A DNA stretch of 64,000 nucleotides from the NCBI RefSeq assembly GCF_000001735.4, contig NC_003076.8:17859835-17923834 (forward strand), in the 5' to 3' direction. Below the pieces are notes generated by a model, which was given only the letters and a program-made list of their open reading frames with translations, ran no database searches and was not told the DNA's origin. A program made the translations under genes and the position numbers. The stretch is from Arabidopsis thaliana. Taxonomy: Eukaryota > Streptophyta > Magnoliopsida > Brassicales > Brassicaceae. Numbering within the stretch: position 1 is the stretch's first letter; each line of letters begins with the position of its first letter. This document shows positions 31,412 through 41,959 of this stretch, piece after piece.

Positions 31412-33019
31412 TCAAATATCATTAACATATTTCATAATTGGTATACTTTGTTCATCACAGAAGAAATCCATTGGATCAACATTTGTTTTAACTCTCACCA
31501 ATCTATCGAAATTGTTCTTGAAATACTTCACTCCCCAAACCTTTGCTTCCTCGTACTTTGTCTTCATATTCAACCCAAGATACATTCCCAAATCAATGTC
31601 TCTAAAATTAACATAAGCTCTTCGTGGAGATTTTGAAACATAAGGAGTCATAAATTCGTATACACTCTCGACCCATCTCAAATACTTTTCAGTATTAGTC
31701 TTGTTCTTATCTTCTTCTTCACTCCAATAAGCTAAATATTGAATCTCATAAAGATTACCTTCTCTATGTGGGAATGGTATTTCGTTATCCGCAATTTCAC
31801 TCATTTTGCCACCAAATGGAGTGAGTATGATCTTTGCAAGCCGAGCCTCGGGCGCCTCGAATCGTCTCCAAAGATACTGAATCGCGGTTTTAGGTATCGG
31901 TTCTTCGATGAAATCATCTTTTCCCTTGAAAGATCTTGACGTTCGTTTCCGTTTCGCAAGAATTTCCATTGATTCTCCTTTTATAAACCAGAGAACAGAC
32001 TCAATCCAACTCATTTCTCTACAATTTCCAATCTCAAGACCTAATTCCGGAAACTTATCTTTCATCAATGCTAATAGATCGCTTACCGGACCGAGATAAA
32101 GTCCCGGGAACGAAGCATAAACCTCGGTTTCCTTCTGTAGCATAGCTCTGATGAAAAGATCATTAGGAACCTTATCCGCAATATACTGCCACTTGTTGAT
32201 GATCGAGACAGCCTCTTTTTCCGATGTTTTCACGACTTTAAAGACCGTTACTACCGACGGAACATCAAGCAATCTAATCTTCCATGACAGGACAACAGAG
32301 AAGCTTGATCCTCCGCCTCCACGGATAGCCCAAAAGAAATCTTCACCCATGCCTTGTCGGTCAAGAAAGCTTCCATTCGCGTCAACAATATGTGCATCAA
32401 TTACATTGTCCGCCGATAAACCGTATTTTCTCATCAACGTACCGTACCCACCACCTCCGAATTGCCCTCCGATGCCAACGGTTGGATAAAGACCGGCCGG
32501 AAAGGCCAAAGATTTGCTTAATTTTCCAATCTCATAGTACAATTCCCCAATTGTAGCTCCGGATTGAACCCAACCGGTCCGGTTATCAACATCTAATGTA
32601 ATAGACCGGAGATTTCTCAAATCAATGACAACGAACGGTCTGCTTTTAGCCATGTAAGATAAACCTTCGTAGTCATGACCACCACTCCTAGTCCTGATGT
32701 GTATACCGTGAAGCCGTGCGCATTTAATCGTAGATTGAACATCGGTGGCTTGAACCGGAGTGATGATTGAAACCGGTTTAGGTGTTTCGAGAACAAAGAA
32801 TCTTGGATTTTGTATGGAAGAATTCAAGATTGAGAAATACGAAGGATCTTTTGATGTGTGTATGATTCTTGAGTCGTCCTCGTTGATTCGGTGAGAGAGA
32901 CACTTGAGGAAGTTTTCATGGTTAGTCCTTTGAGCTGAAATCGAAGGAAAATGTGAAAGAGAAAGATTCAACAAAAGAAAATATATAAAGAGAGAAAGCA
33001 AAAATCTCAAAATCTCCAT
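31412..33019 (-). CDS. BBE27: BBE-like FAD oxidase lacking the flavin cysteine, 535 aa
   Basis: A single exon; the ATG at 33019 gives a signal peptide (about 1-29) and 535 residues, the length recalled for At5g44410. His115 is in SGGHDYEG, while the cysteine position is Tyr178 (GLYPTVGIGGQ), so a single covalent FAD bond is predicted. The motif EIQY and a Tyr-to-Phe change (AYVNFRDIDLG versus NYRDLD in BBE23-26) group it with BBE28 and the pseudogene at 42 kb. All three also share the ending FFCDEQSIP with Cys-Asp in place of Arg-His. Lack of the intron present in BBE24-26 is another shared trait. The frame is intact. Confidence 0.92.
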   Translation of the reverse strand: MEILRFLLSLFIYFLLLNLSLSHFPSISAQRTNHENFLKCLSHRINEDDSRIIHTSKDPSYFSILNSSIQNPRFFVLETPKPVSIITPVQATDVQSTIKCARLHGIHIRTRSGGHDYEGLSYMAKSRPFVVIDLRNLRSITLDVDNRTGWVQSGATIGELYYEIGKLSKSLAFPAGLYPTVGIGGQFGGGGYGTLMRKYGLSADNVIDAHIVDANGSFLDRQGMGEDFFWAIRGGGGSSFSVVLSWKIRLLDVPSVVTVFKVVKTSEKEAVSIINKWQYIADKVPNDLFIRAMLQKETEVYASFPGLYLGPVSDLLALMKDKFPELGLEIGNCREMSWIESVLWFIKGESMEILAKRKRTSRSFKGKDDFIEEPIPKTAIQYLWRRFEAPEARLAKIILTPFGGKMSEIADNEIPFPHREGNLYEIQYLAYWSEEEDKNKTNTEKYLRWVESVYEFMTPYVSKSPRRAYVNFRDIDLGMYLGLNMKTKYEEAKVWGVKYFKNNFDRLVRVKTNVDPMDFFCDEQSIPIMKYVNDI

Positions 33020-33713
33020 TTTCTTAATGCAGAGACGGTGAGAAGACAATAAAGCATGGGTCTATAGAACTTTTATTTTATTTTTGTTTATATCAAGTGG
33101 GTATGTGTTAGATACTTTTTATGTTGTGTCTGTTTCTTATGTTGTGTTGTGTCTGTTTCTTATGTTTTGATGTATGATCGATCCTATCTGATTCAGTTAT
33201 GTGGCTCATATTCAGCTGAAATGTTATCATAAGGTTACGTCACTTTATATGATTACATGTTTTATAATATGAGTATATGATTAGTAGCCTATAGTTTTGT
33301 TCTTAAAAAGAGAGTTATTGGTAGATTGATTCTAAAGATTATAAAAATCTTAGACTCCACTCTTATCGTTTAATGGATATGATTATAGTATATTTTAGTA
33401 GTAAATGTCTGTGTCATTTGATGATTTTATAATTTCATTCAAAAAGCTTATATGAAAATCTGTAGTGCTTTTTTATTTTATTTTGGACCAAAATCTGTAG
33501 TGCTATTAGGATATATATATACGATTGAAAATATGTTTTTAGTAAAGTGGCAAAGTAAAATTAGTTTCGTCTTACGCCTTAATAATTCATCTTGAAAGAA
33601 AATAGTAATGCATATTCACAACACTACATAATCAACCATAAATCTATTCATGACAACATCTTTGGTAGTGTTGACTTGGTTATGGGCGTTATGGTTATGG
33701 GCCGATCTTGACT
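33020..33713. other. BBE27 upstream region
   Basis: AT-rich promoter-side DNA with a TATGTTGTGTCTGTTTCT direct repeat near 33120-33170. No gene is visible. It ends at the left target-site copy of the VANDAL insertion (33705-33713). Confidence 0.5.
33705..33713. repeat. Left target-site duplication of the VANDAL element
   Basis: ATCTTGACT, identical to 41702-41710. The bases on either side differ, so the duplication is exactly 9 bp. Confidence 0.88.
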
Positions 33714-34111
33714 GGAAGCTCACCTCTTATGCCACTATTGGAGAATAAATAATCACTCGTGCCATTCTTATGTTTGGAATATTATTATTGATTTTTATTT
33801 AAATCGAAAAATGAGGAAAGGACGAAAAACCCTTGCGAAACCACAAAAACTACAAGAAAACTTAATTTGTTGGGCTCGGGCCCAAAAAAAAATGTAAATA
33901 CTCGGCTCAGTTGTATTATTTACAGAAAAAACCTAAGTAAAAACCTAAGTTCCCCCTTTTCACTTCTCGACTTCTTCCTCTTCTCTCCGTCGTCGTCTTC
34001 TTTCGTCTCCGACGATACCACTTTCACCGGAAAAATCAATCTCTTCTATTCTTCTTTCTTCTCCGTTTTCGTTCGTCTTTGTCTCTTTCATATCCGCAAA
34101 TTTATTTTCCA

Positions 34112-36541
34112 ATGGCTAGAGTAAAAGACTCATCTGGAGAATATGAATCAACTAGGGTTGAATCGACCGGCGAAATTCCTCCATCAGTCGACGAGACCGC
34201 CGCCGAGATTCCCCAAAGAGATGAAGAAGGCGCAGAGCTTCTTACAACAGAAGAGGAAGCCGGAGAAATCCAGCCTACAACCGGCGATTGTGACGCCGCC
34301 GATTTGGGTAATTCAAACGCCGTCGCATGGGAATCAATTGACGATCTTTCAAACCCAAATGCCGATTCTTGTGCAGAAGAAGAAGAGGCAACGAATGCAG
34401 TTGTTCAACATGATGATGGAGCAAATAAGGTATGATAGAAGACCGTTATTTTTTTGATTAGGCTCGTTTTAGGATATTATGCATGCATTGGTAAATGATT
34501 GGATTTGTGAATGGTGCTTCAGATAAAACAAGTAGTACAACTAGGTCGTAAATTTGTGAATGGTCATTCAGGAACAAGTAGTACAACTAGGTAGTTAATG
34601 TGAAATTGAAAGTATTTTGAATTGAATATGCAGGATGATGGTGATGATGATAACCTGCCGCAGAATATGCAGGATGGTGATGATGATCTTCAGCCGCAGA
34701 ATATGCAGGATGATGATGATGATGATGATGATAATCAACCATTGCCGCCAGAAGTTATGTACTTTGATCCAACTACCTACACGAAGGTGTGTAAGATAGG
34801 AACGAGGTGTCAGTTGGTACAAACAGTGGAATTTATAGAGACTTTGGATGCAGAACTGAAGTGGTTTAGGAATCATGACCAATTTAAGCACATATTCCAC
34901 ATGCCTAAGGAGCCCAATCACATGATTCAAGGCATGTGGATGCTTATGGTTCGCACGGCTAAGACAGAATTGGCGAGAGAGTGTTGGTTTGTTGTCAATG
35001 GAGTACCTATAAGGTACTCAATTAGAGAGCATGCATTGTTGACCGGTTTGAACTGCCGTGAGTACCCAAAAAACTATAAGACTTTAGGCAGTTTGAAGTT
35101 TGTGGAGAAGTTGTTTAAGAGGACTGAGGACATCAAGATTAAAGACGTGGAAGAGAAGCTGGAAGAGTTTAAGAGTGAGAAGTCTACTGCTAGGTTGAAG
35201 TTGGCAATTCTGTTATTCTTAGCTAAGGTTATGAAAGCTGATTCTAAAGGGGATTCGAAGATAGAGGAGTTTTTGCTTAGGATTGTGGATAATGTCAGAG
35301 CTTGTGAGACATTCCCGTGGGGACGTTTTTCCTTTGAGCAGTGTATGGAAGGGGTGCAGAGAGTAATGAAGAACATGAAAGGTGTGGTGAAACAAAAGGC
35401 ACAGACTGCTTTTTATGGATTTATTACTCCACTTGAGGTAAGTAGTCGAGTAAATTATATGAGTGGCTAGATTTTGTTATTGTGAACTTTCATTTACTTT
35501 TATGTTTTTGTGTCTAGATTCTGGCATTTGAGTGCATTCCGCAGCTTGGGAAGAGATTTAGAGAAGTTGTACGTGCAGACAAGGAATGTCCAAGAATGTG
35601 CAAGCACAAGTTCAGTGAAAGTTGCATGAAGGGATTTACTTTGGAAGAAATAAATGAAGCACTTGGAGATATAACGGTTAGCTTTGTTCTCTTGAAATCT
35701 ATGTTTATAATCTTTGTGGTGTTTGAAATATATGTTTACTTGACATGATATTTCAAGCATCTTGGAACCTGATATGGATGAGAGAAAAATGTTGTCACGC
35801 GTTGTAGAGAAGCATGTTGATGATGGTATTGGATATATCGATCCAATTGTTGATAGTTGGAGAGAGAGGCTTATCGTAGAGAAAAAGAAGATTTTCTGGC
35901 GTAGTCTCTACCAAGCAGACATTGATGGTAGACGTATTGAAACTGTTGATGATGTTCCAGCTGTACCTGAACCTGAAATCCCTGGGACATCGATTCTCTC
36001 GTTCAAGGAAGCTATGGAGAGAGGATTTGACAAGCTCACGGACAAGCTTGCTGTGATGGATAGCGAAATCAAGCGAATTTGTTTGAGAGTACAAGGAATA
36101 GAGGAATATGTGGCAGATCAGCTTGAGAAAGAGGCAGAAAAAGACAAATATGAAGATATGTGTCCTGGTTCAGCTGCTGATTTTGTGCCACCGTCTTATC
36201 AGCCAATGGATACTCAGAGCAAGGCCTTGGTTATTCACAGTGGAATCCGTGACCCAGCACCTCCAACTATTGAGTCTCTAAGTGAGTTTTTGTTGAACTT
36301 TTGTGTAGTGATGCTTTCACAATAGTTCTTACATGTTTGGTTACATATTTTTGTAGGTGATGGCAGCGATGAGTCCGATGAAGAGGATAAGAAGAAGAAG
36401 AAGAAGAGGCAGATATCGAAGAAGAAGAGAAAGCATGTTGGTCCTACTCTGGAATCTGGGAAAAAACGTGGAAGGAAACCTTCCAAGTATAAGGGGGAAG
36501 AGTTTACAGCTGAGGGGAAGCAAACGAGGAAGAGACTTTGA
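34112..36541 (+). CDS. vanC: VANC-like DUF1985 protein (candidate anti-silencing factor), ~654 aa
   Basis: Proposed exons: 34112-34429, 34634-35437, 35518-35676, 35783-36281 and 36357-36541, all with GT-AG borders, giving about 654 residues. In VANDAL21, the DUF1985 protein VANC removes DNA methylation from its own transposon family by binding short repeated motifs. Here residues 1-106 are acidic, followed by an Asp-rich linker containing repeated QNMQD. The DUF1985 region (about 145-290) has WFVVNGVPIRYSIREHALLT and GLNCREYP. The C-terminal part has a predicted coiled coil (MDSEIKRICLRVQGIEEYV), then KKKKKKR and the AT-hook core RGRKP at about 631-635, a plausible nuclear and DNA-binding tail. 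The exon 3/4 border is the weak point: the acceptor at 35757 would break the frame, while 35782 keeps it but has a poor pyrimidine tract. Confidence 0.75.
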
Positions 36542-36707
36542 CTTTTCTTTCTTGCTTATGTGTGTGTGTGGACTCTTAGGTGTTTGGAGAAATATGACTT
36601 TCTTTTTGTGTATTTGAGAATGTTATGCGTAGTTTATGTGTAGAGGACAAACTTATTTTCTGTAATGGTTTATGTGTTTTTTGATTTTATTAAAATCAAA
36701 ACGTTTG

Positions 36708-37012
36708 GCTAAGTTGTCCCGGTTGGCCGGTCAATAATACAAGAGTTGCTAAGTTGTCCCAGTTGGCCGGACAATACACATAACTTAAAATACAAGAGTT
36801 GCTAAGTTGTCCCAGTTGGCCGGTCAATACATATAACTTGAAATACAAGAGTTGCTAAGTTGTCCCTGTTGGCCGGTCAATACACATAACTTAAAATAGG
36901 TAAATAACTAAGTTGTCCCAGTTGGCCGGTCAATACACATAACTTAAACTACAAGAATAGCTAAGTTGTCCTTGTTGGCCGGTCAATACACATAACTTAA
37001 AATAGGTAAATA
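36708..37012. repeat. Six-copy 53-bp tandem repeat between converging genes
   Basis: Copies start at 36708 (short, 40 bp), 36748, 36801, 36854, 36907 and 36960, so spacing is 53 bp after the first. Each contains GCTAAGTTGTCC, then GTTGGCCGG and CAATACACATAACTT. The first parts are nearly invariant, while the last part alternates between TACAAGAGTT and AGGTAAATA. It lies between the 3' ends of the vanC-like gene and the zinc-finger gene. By analogy with VANDAL21, such noncoding arrays are candidate VANC binding sites; that role is inference. Related single motifs (CAGTTGGCTGG at about 38041, CTGTTGGCCAGG at about 38584) occur further right in the element. Confidence 0.9.
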
Positions 37013-37112
37013 CATGTTTAATTAGGTTCAAATATTACATAAAATCCAGAAACATAACATAATTAGGTTCAAATGCCATACACCATCCTCAATAACATAA
37101 AACACATCATAA

Positions 37113-37620
37113 TCACCATGTAGAAAGTAATGCCCTAAGCCTATCAATCTTGACTTCTTTGGCGAGTAACCTTTCTTTAAGGGTTTCAATTTCGCTTTGC
37201 ATGAGTTGAATAGTTTCCCGGATGGACTCCAAAGCATGATTGCATGCTAGTTGTCCATGTCTTAGTGCGGAATCAAGTTTGTGATTTACCTTCTCAAGCT
37301 CCTCAGTTACCGCCTGATCCCACCACTGAATAAGGTGGTTTCGGGACTCGTACTCTTCATCCTGCGAAAGAGAGAAGACTTCATAAATATAATTCACTTG
37401 TACTTTGTTGTTCCAATGAAATGAAAACACAATAACTTACTTTAAGCATTGGGCATTTGTAGACTCTGTCGCCTTGCCTGTAACCAGTTTTGCACACTTC
37501 AAGTTTTACAGGCTTACCACAAAAACATTTTTCTGGAACCCCCCAATTTGCATCGGCATTCGCCTCTCCACTATTCCAACTAGTTTCGGACGTGGATGGT
37601 TGAGAGTAACTATAGGGCAT
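37113..37620 (-). CDS. Small GRF-type zinc finger plus coiled-coil protein, 142 aa
   Basis: Exons 37620-37441 and 37361-37113 give 142 residues. The N-terminal half has a single zinc-finger-like motif, CFCGKP, then VCKTGYRQGDRVYKCP, close to the GRF-type finger (CxCG...GR/D.YxCP) of small plant proteins. The C-terminal half (about 85-140) is a strongly heptad-like coiled coil (LEKVNHKLDSALRHG, IRETIQLMQSEIETLKERL). It occupies the position of vanB in VANDAL elements, between vanC and vanA, but I cannot say that it is homologous to VANB. No catalytic residues are seen. Two and a half copies of a 42-bp tandem repeat lie in its leader. Confidence 0.65.
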
Positions 37621-37636
37621 CTACAAAACAGAGAAA

Positions 37637-37735
37637 CCCGTAAGAAACCCTAGATCTACTAATTACGGCGGCTAAAAACCCGTAAGAAACCCTAGATCTA
37701 CTAATTACGGCGGCTAAAAACCCGTAAGAAACCCT
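37637..37735. repeat. 42-bp tandem repeat in the leader of the zinc-finger gene
   Basis: CCCGTAAGAAACCCTAGATC begins at 37637, 37679 and 37721; the third copy is partial. Each unit contains a telo-box-like AAACCCTAG on the plus strand. The repeat is in the 5' leader or promoter of the minus-strand gene starting at 37620. Confidence 0.85.
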
Positions 37736-37739
37736 ATAT

Positions 37740-38626
37740 CATACCTTGGTTGTTGTTGTTGTCGTCGGCGGTGGCAGATAATGGGAACCCTAATTTCAGT
37801 TGTCGTCGCCGATGTTGGGAAGGAAGAAGAGAGAAGAACGAGAGAGAGGAAGAAGAGAGAAGAACGAGAGAAGTGAAATAGAAGAGAGAGGGAGAAAGAG
37901 AGATTGAAGGAGAATAAATAGGTAGAAACTTTGTAGTGTGAACGCAATAATCGTAGTGTGAACGCAAGTCGTGGGGTCTATTTTTTAAAAAAATTGTATT
38001 TATTAGAATATTCAGAATACACATAGTTGTATGTATATGTACAGTTGGCTGGAATCACAAACAGTTGAACTTTTCTAAATTTTGTGTTTTTGAAGTTGAA
38101 TCTGAAAAACCAACTCATTTTTTTAGTTGGTCCCATAAGTTTTAACATATTAATGGATTTTAATAAGTTTTGATAGAATCATATTTAGTAAATAACTGTT
38201 TTCATACATAATGTATGTACATTGGACAATCATGAACTATATGTTCCTTGTTATACATAGGTGATTTATTAGGAAACCAGTTTATGATCAAGTTTAGTAA
38301 TAACAATGTTGTAATATCATATTTTGGATTTATTCAATGTTTAGATGTTGATAATAGCTGAAAATATTGAGAATTATTTTATCATTTTGTTAATCCAAAA
38401 ATACAGATACATATATCAGTTGTCTCAGTTGAACTTAAAAAAATACATTAAACTTGCAAATAATTCAATAAACTTGCAAATAATTCAATACAAATACGAA
38501 AACATAAAACATAGTACATCACACTTACAAATAATATAATACAAATACAAATGAACTTAGTTGTATTGGTTGAACCCTTTCTCCTGTTGGCCAGGTTCTT
38601 CCGGTTGAACCCTTTCTGCATCAGAC
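37740..38626. other. Internal noncoding region of the VANDAL element
   Basis: This is the promoter side of the zinc-finger gene (GA-rich 37800-37920), AT-rich DNA and the 3' flank of the transposase gene. AATTCAATAAACTTGCAAAT-like direct repeats occur at 38452-38490, and isolated GTTGGC motifs are present. No further gene is seen. Confidence 0.5.
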
Positions 38627-40987
38627 TTAATCTTCCTCAGGCTGCAGCCAAGCCTCCAAGTTTATTCCAGGTTGCGATTTTCTCCTCTTTCGTGCTTCAC
38701 CAGCTGATGGAAACCGCTTCTCTTGATTTCGTCCTGGTACTTTTGGTGTGTATTCCGGCGGAAAGGCAACTAACTCTTTAATATGGGCAGGAAGAACCCA
38801 AACCGACTCATGTGGGACTACATACAACGTCCGGTAATAGGCCAATGACCAACTATCTATCAAGTAATACATAAAGCAGAGTCCGTAGATGGTTGTATTC
38901 GCATTTCTCCCTTTCTTGAGGGCGAGGTGCCTTGCTGCGGCCATAGCATGGACACACGGGATCTTGTCTATATCAAAACATTTGCATGAACAACTTTTCA
39001 TTTTCAAATCCACCAGAAAACTTACCGAGTTGAGATCAATCACGTTGTATTCTTGGTTGTAACTGTTAAGCTCAAACACAGTTAATTTGGCTGCAACTGG
39101 ACATCTAATGTGCAATATGTTCTCCACAGTAGGCACAACTTGTACTGTGATTGGACAAGAACCTGAATCTTGCCTATGCTCGTTGAACCATTCAGAAAAC
39201 TTAGAAATCATCACATCAATCATTGGTAACAAGTGATATTTTCTCGCTTTTTTAAACACACCATTAATGGACTCCGCAGAATTACTAGTGTCAATGTTAT
39301 ACTTGTCTCCTTTAAAATGGCACCTCGACCATTTCTCAAACCCTACTTTCATAAGAAAGTCAGCAGGTTTAGGCCATAAACTTGTAAAATGACCAAACTC
39401 TTTCTCGAACTCACTCTCAGTATATGCATGAGCACAATCCCTGAACTTGACAGCAGCTCCATCCTTGTCAATTTTCACACGATCTCTCATGTTTTGACAC
39501 AAATGCCATATACAAGCTGCATGAAGCGCATTCGGGTACACCGTCTTGACAGCCTTCTTTATGCTTTGATGCCTATCACTAATAAAGACCAATCCGGGAA
39601 CATCCGAATATACAGTTTTCAGCTTTTCTAAGAACCAAATCCAACTTACATCCTTCTCGCTATCAATGATTCCAAACGCAAGTGGATAATGATGATGATT
39701 AGGATCTTGTGCTGTTGCAATAACCAACATCCCACCATACACAGTTTTAAGATGAGTTGCATCCACAACTATCACTTTCCGCATTGCCCTAAAACCTTCA
39801 ATGCAAGCGCCTAATGCAATGAAGAGGTACTTGAACTTTTTCTCTCCTTCCAACTCCACATAAGTTACTGTCCCTGGATTTACCTTCTCTAACATGTAAA
39901 GATAAGAAAATAACATCGTGTAGCTTCTTTCCGGAGTCCCTCGCACATCACTAACATGTAGCATTTTGCCTCTTAAGGCAGTGGAGTATGAACAATGCAC
40001 CCCAAGTCTTCCTCTTACAATCGACATAATGTTTTTTGGAGTTGGGGTCTCTAAATTTCCGGGATAGTCACAATGCAAAACCGATGCTATTAATCTTGGT
40101 GTGCCTCGCTGTATACTGTTGCTTGTAGTCTCAACACTCCGAGAGCATGTATGCATCTTTCTATGCACTCTAACACTCCAAAAATGAGATTTCTTAGTTC
40201 TCGCAACTCTTAGATACCAAGTACACCCTTTAGAAGCTTGGCGGCATCGTAGCATAAGTCTCAACGGGTCTCACTTAATAGTATAGACTCCAAAAACTTC
40301 TTTCTTTGCAGCTCTGTTAACCAATTCCCACACAGCCTCCCTTGAACAAAATTCTTGACCAATTTCAATACCCGTACCATCATCCCATTCTATAACCTGC
40401 GGAGTAACTTCTACACTTCGTGGAATATCGTGAATATCATCATAATCAATCCTATCATCCTCATCTTCTTCCTCAACAGAATTCACCGGCCTTTCCATCG
40501 GCCTTTCGACAGCCACGATCTCCGTACCTACTACATTCTCACAATCATTCACATCATTATCATATCCATCATGCACCATCTCACATACTTCATTTAAAAC
40601 ATTTACACCAACTGAACTTCGACGCTCCGGTATAGAAATTTCCTCTCTCCTCTCAACTCCTATACCATTTAATTCCTCCACATGCAAAACAGGAATCCGA
40701 CTCTCTTCATCAGATTCTGTTAAAAATATGAAGACATCCTCATCATCTACAATATATGTCTCTCTCCTAACTTTAAACAGATTGTAACTCAGTTTCAACT
40801 TGACAGAAGCTTCATCAATCGCAACCTTCTTCATGATCTTGTCAACTAACATCGAATAGCTAATCTTCTCCAAACTACTCGTCTTAAACGATATAGCATA
40901 TAGTGAATTTTTACCAATCCAGCCATTCACTTCAGAATAGTATCCTCCAAAGTCAAAATGTACCTTAGTGTGGATCTTCTTCTTCAT
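38627..40987 (-). pseudogene. vanA: MULE transposase (VANA-type), 786 codons with one in-frame stop
   Basis: One reading frame runs from the ATG at 40987 to the stop at 38627, interrupted only by TGA at 40273-40271 (codon 239). There, relatives read Ser in a K-S-D-P context, so a C-to-G change in TCA is the simplest cause. The N-terminal part is acidic. A MuDR-type zinc-binding segment (LMLRCRQASKGCTWYLR) follows the stop. The catalytic MULE domain shows Asp409 (VVDATHLK), Asp471 (FISDRHQS) and Glu572 (NSAESING), with CIWHL between them. A SWIM zinc finger CSC...CVH lies at about 666-680. A real intron hiding the TGA is unlikely because the frame continues unbroken on both sides. As written, the transposase should be truncated before its catalytic domain unless the stop is read through or translation reinitiates. 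Confidence 0.85.
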
Positions 40988-41701
40988 CGCTCCTGAAAAT
41001 ATAACCAGTTCAACTCCAATCAAACATTTTAATAGTTATACCACATGTACTCTTATCATACGTTGAAATCAATCTCTCGTCGCACTCGATTCTACTGAAC
41101 CTAATTCGTTACCTTTCAATTGATTTCCAATGTTAATACATACCTATTCGTTAAACTAATTGGTTAATCTAAACTTTGCAAACACAAACCCCCCAAATCT
41201 TTAATATGAAATCTCGGAATTCAAATTCAACTCACATTCAACCTACATTCCTTTGCTCATCACCTCAAATAACGTTTCGGCAACCTCTAATCGATTACTC
41301 TTTACTTTGCAAACCAATCATCAAACTATCAAATTGAATCTGGGAATTATATAGAATTCAAAATCCCAATCTAAAATCACAATGCACCAATGTCAAAGGA
41401 AATATGAGAAGAAACTGACCTAATTCGTTGGCTTTTACGCCGGATTTCAAGTCGGCGGCGGCCGGAATCGATGGTGGCCGACGAAGAAGATGAACGTCGA
41501 CCAAAGAAGAAGAACACGACGACGAAGAGGAGAGAGAACGGAGGATCTCGATTCTTTATTTAGCTTTTGAATTTCTTTTTCATTTTTTTAATCAACTCAT
41601 TAAGGGTACAACTGGTATATCACATTTTCGGTGGCATTCAGATTAACTGATGGCAGTCCAGATCAGTTTTTTTAAAAAAGTGGCATAAGTGATAAAAGTT
41701 C
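40988..41701. other. Transposase leader and right end of the VANDAL element
   Basis: Noncoding DNA upstream of the transposase start. A GA/CG-rich stretch at 41440-41540 resembles the right part of the motif-rich element near 9.15-9.25 kb. TGGCA-type short repeats (41631, 41651, 41681) occupy the last ~70 bp and mirror TGCCA repeats at the left end. Confidence 0.5.
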
Positions 41702-41710
41702 ATCTTGACT
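41702..41710. repeat. Right target-site duplication of the VANDAL element
   Basis: ATCTTGACT, the partner of 33705-33713. Confidence 0.88.
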
Positions 41711-41959
41711 TGGGTTATGGTTTCGAGATTGATTTCTTGACCTAACTCAACTTGCTTGTTCTTGAAGAAACTGCTTTTAGTTTCTTTCTTTTTTTAAACT
41801 GCTTTTAGTTAAACATAAAAACCATGAAATCTTTATTCAACGTACGCAAATATGTCACAACAACAGAAAAAAGTTACACAGTTGAAGCATAACTATTCAA
41901 ACAAAAACAGATGATTTCACAGTGAAAAGGACTCGTACATGAAACTTCAAAGGATATTC

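Larger units (their letters stand above)
33714..41701. mobile_element. VANDAL-type Mutator-like DNA transposon, complete, ~8.0 kb
   Basis: The element is bounded by a perfect 9-bp duplication, ATCTTGACT at 33705-33713 and 41702-41710, the size made by Mutator-like transposases. The two ends share CTTATGCCACT at exactly the same offset (bases 13-23 inward from each end) but otherwise match poorly, so this is a 'non-TIR' MULE as in VANDAL elements. Inside are a DUF1985 gene (plus strand), a six-copy tandem repeat, a small zinc-finger gene and a MULE transposase gene (both minus). Known VANDAL21 has the same trio, VANA, VANB and VANC. The undamaged target duplication suggests recent arrival. It sits in the downstream flank of the 42-kb BBE-like pseudogene, and the sequence to its right still matches BBE28's downstream flank. 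Confidence 0.9.

Noticed and set aside
36235-36523. Minus-strand frames rich in Ser/Leu/Phe over the end of the VANC-like gene
   Set aside because: Complement of the poly-Lys/Glu-coding exon; a composition artefact.
40262-40280. A tiny intron removing the TGA in the transposase (AAGTGAGA resembles a donor)
   Set aside because: No acceptor within a plausible distance keeps the frame, and the protein aligns without a gap across the stop.
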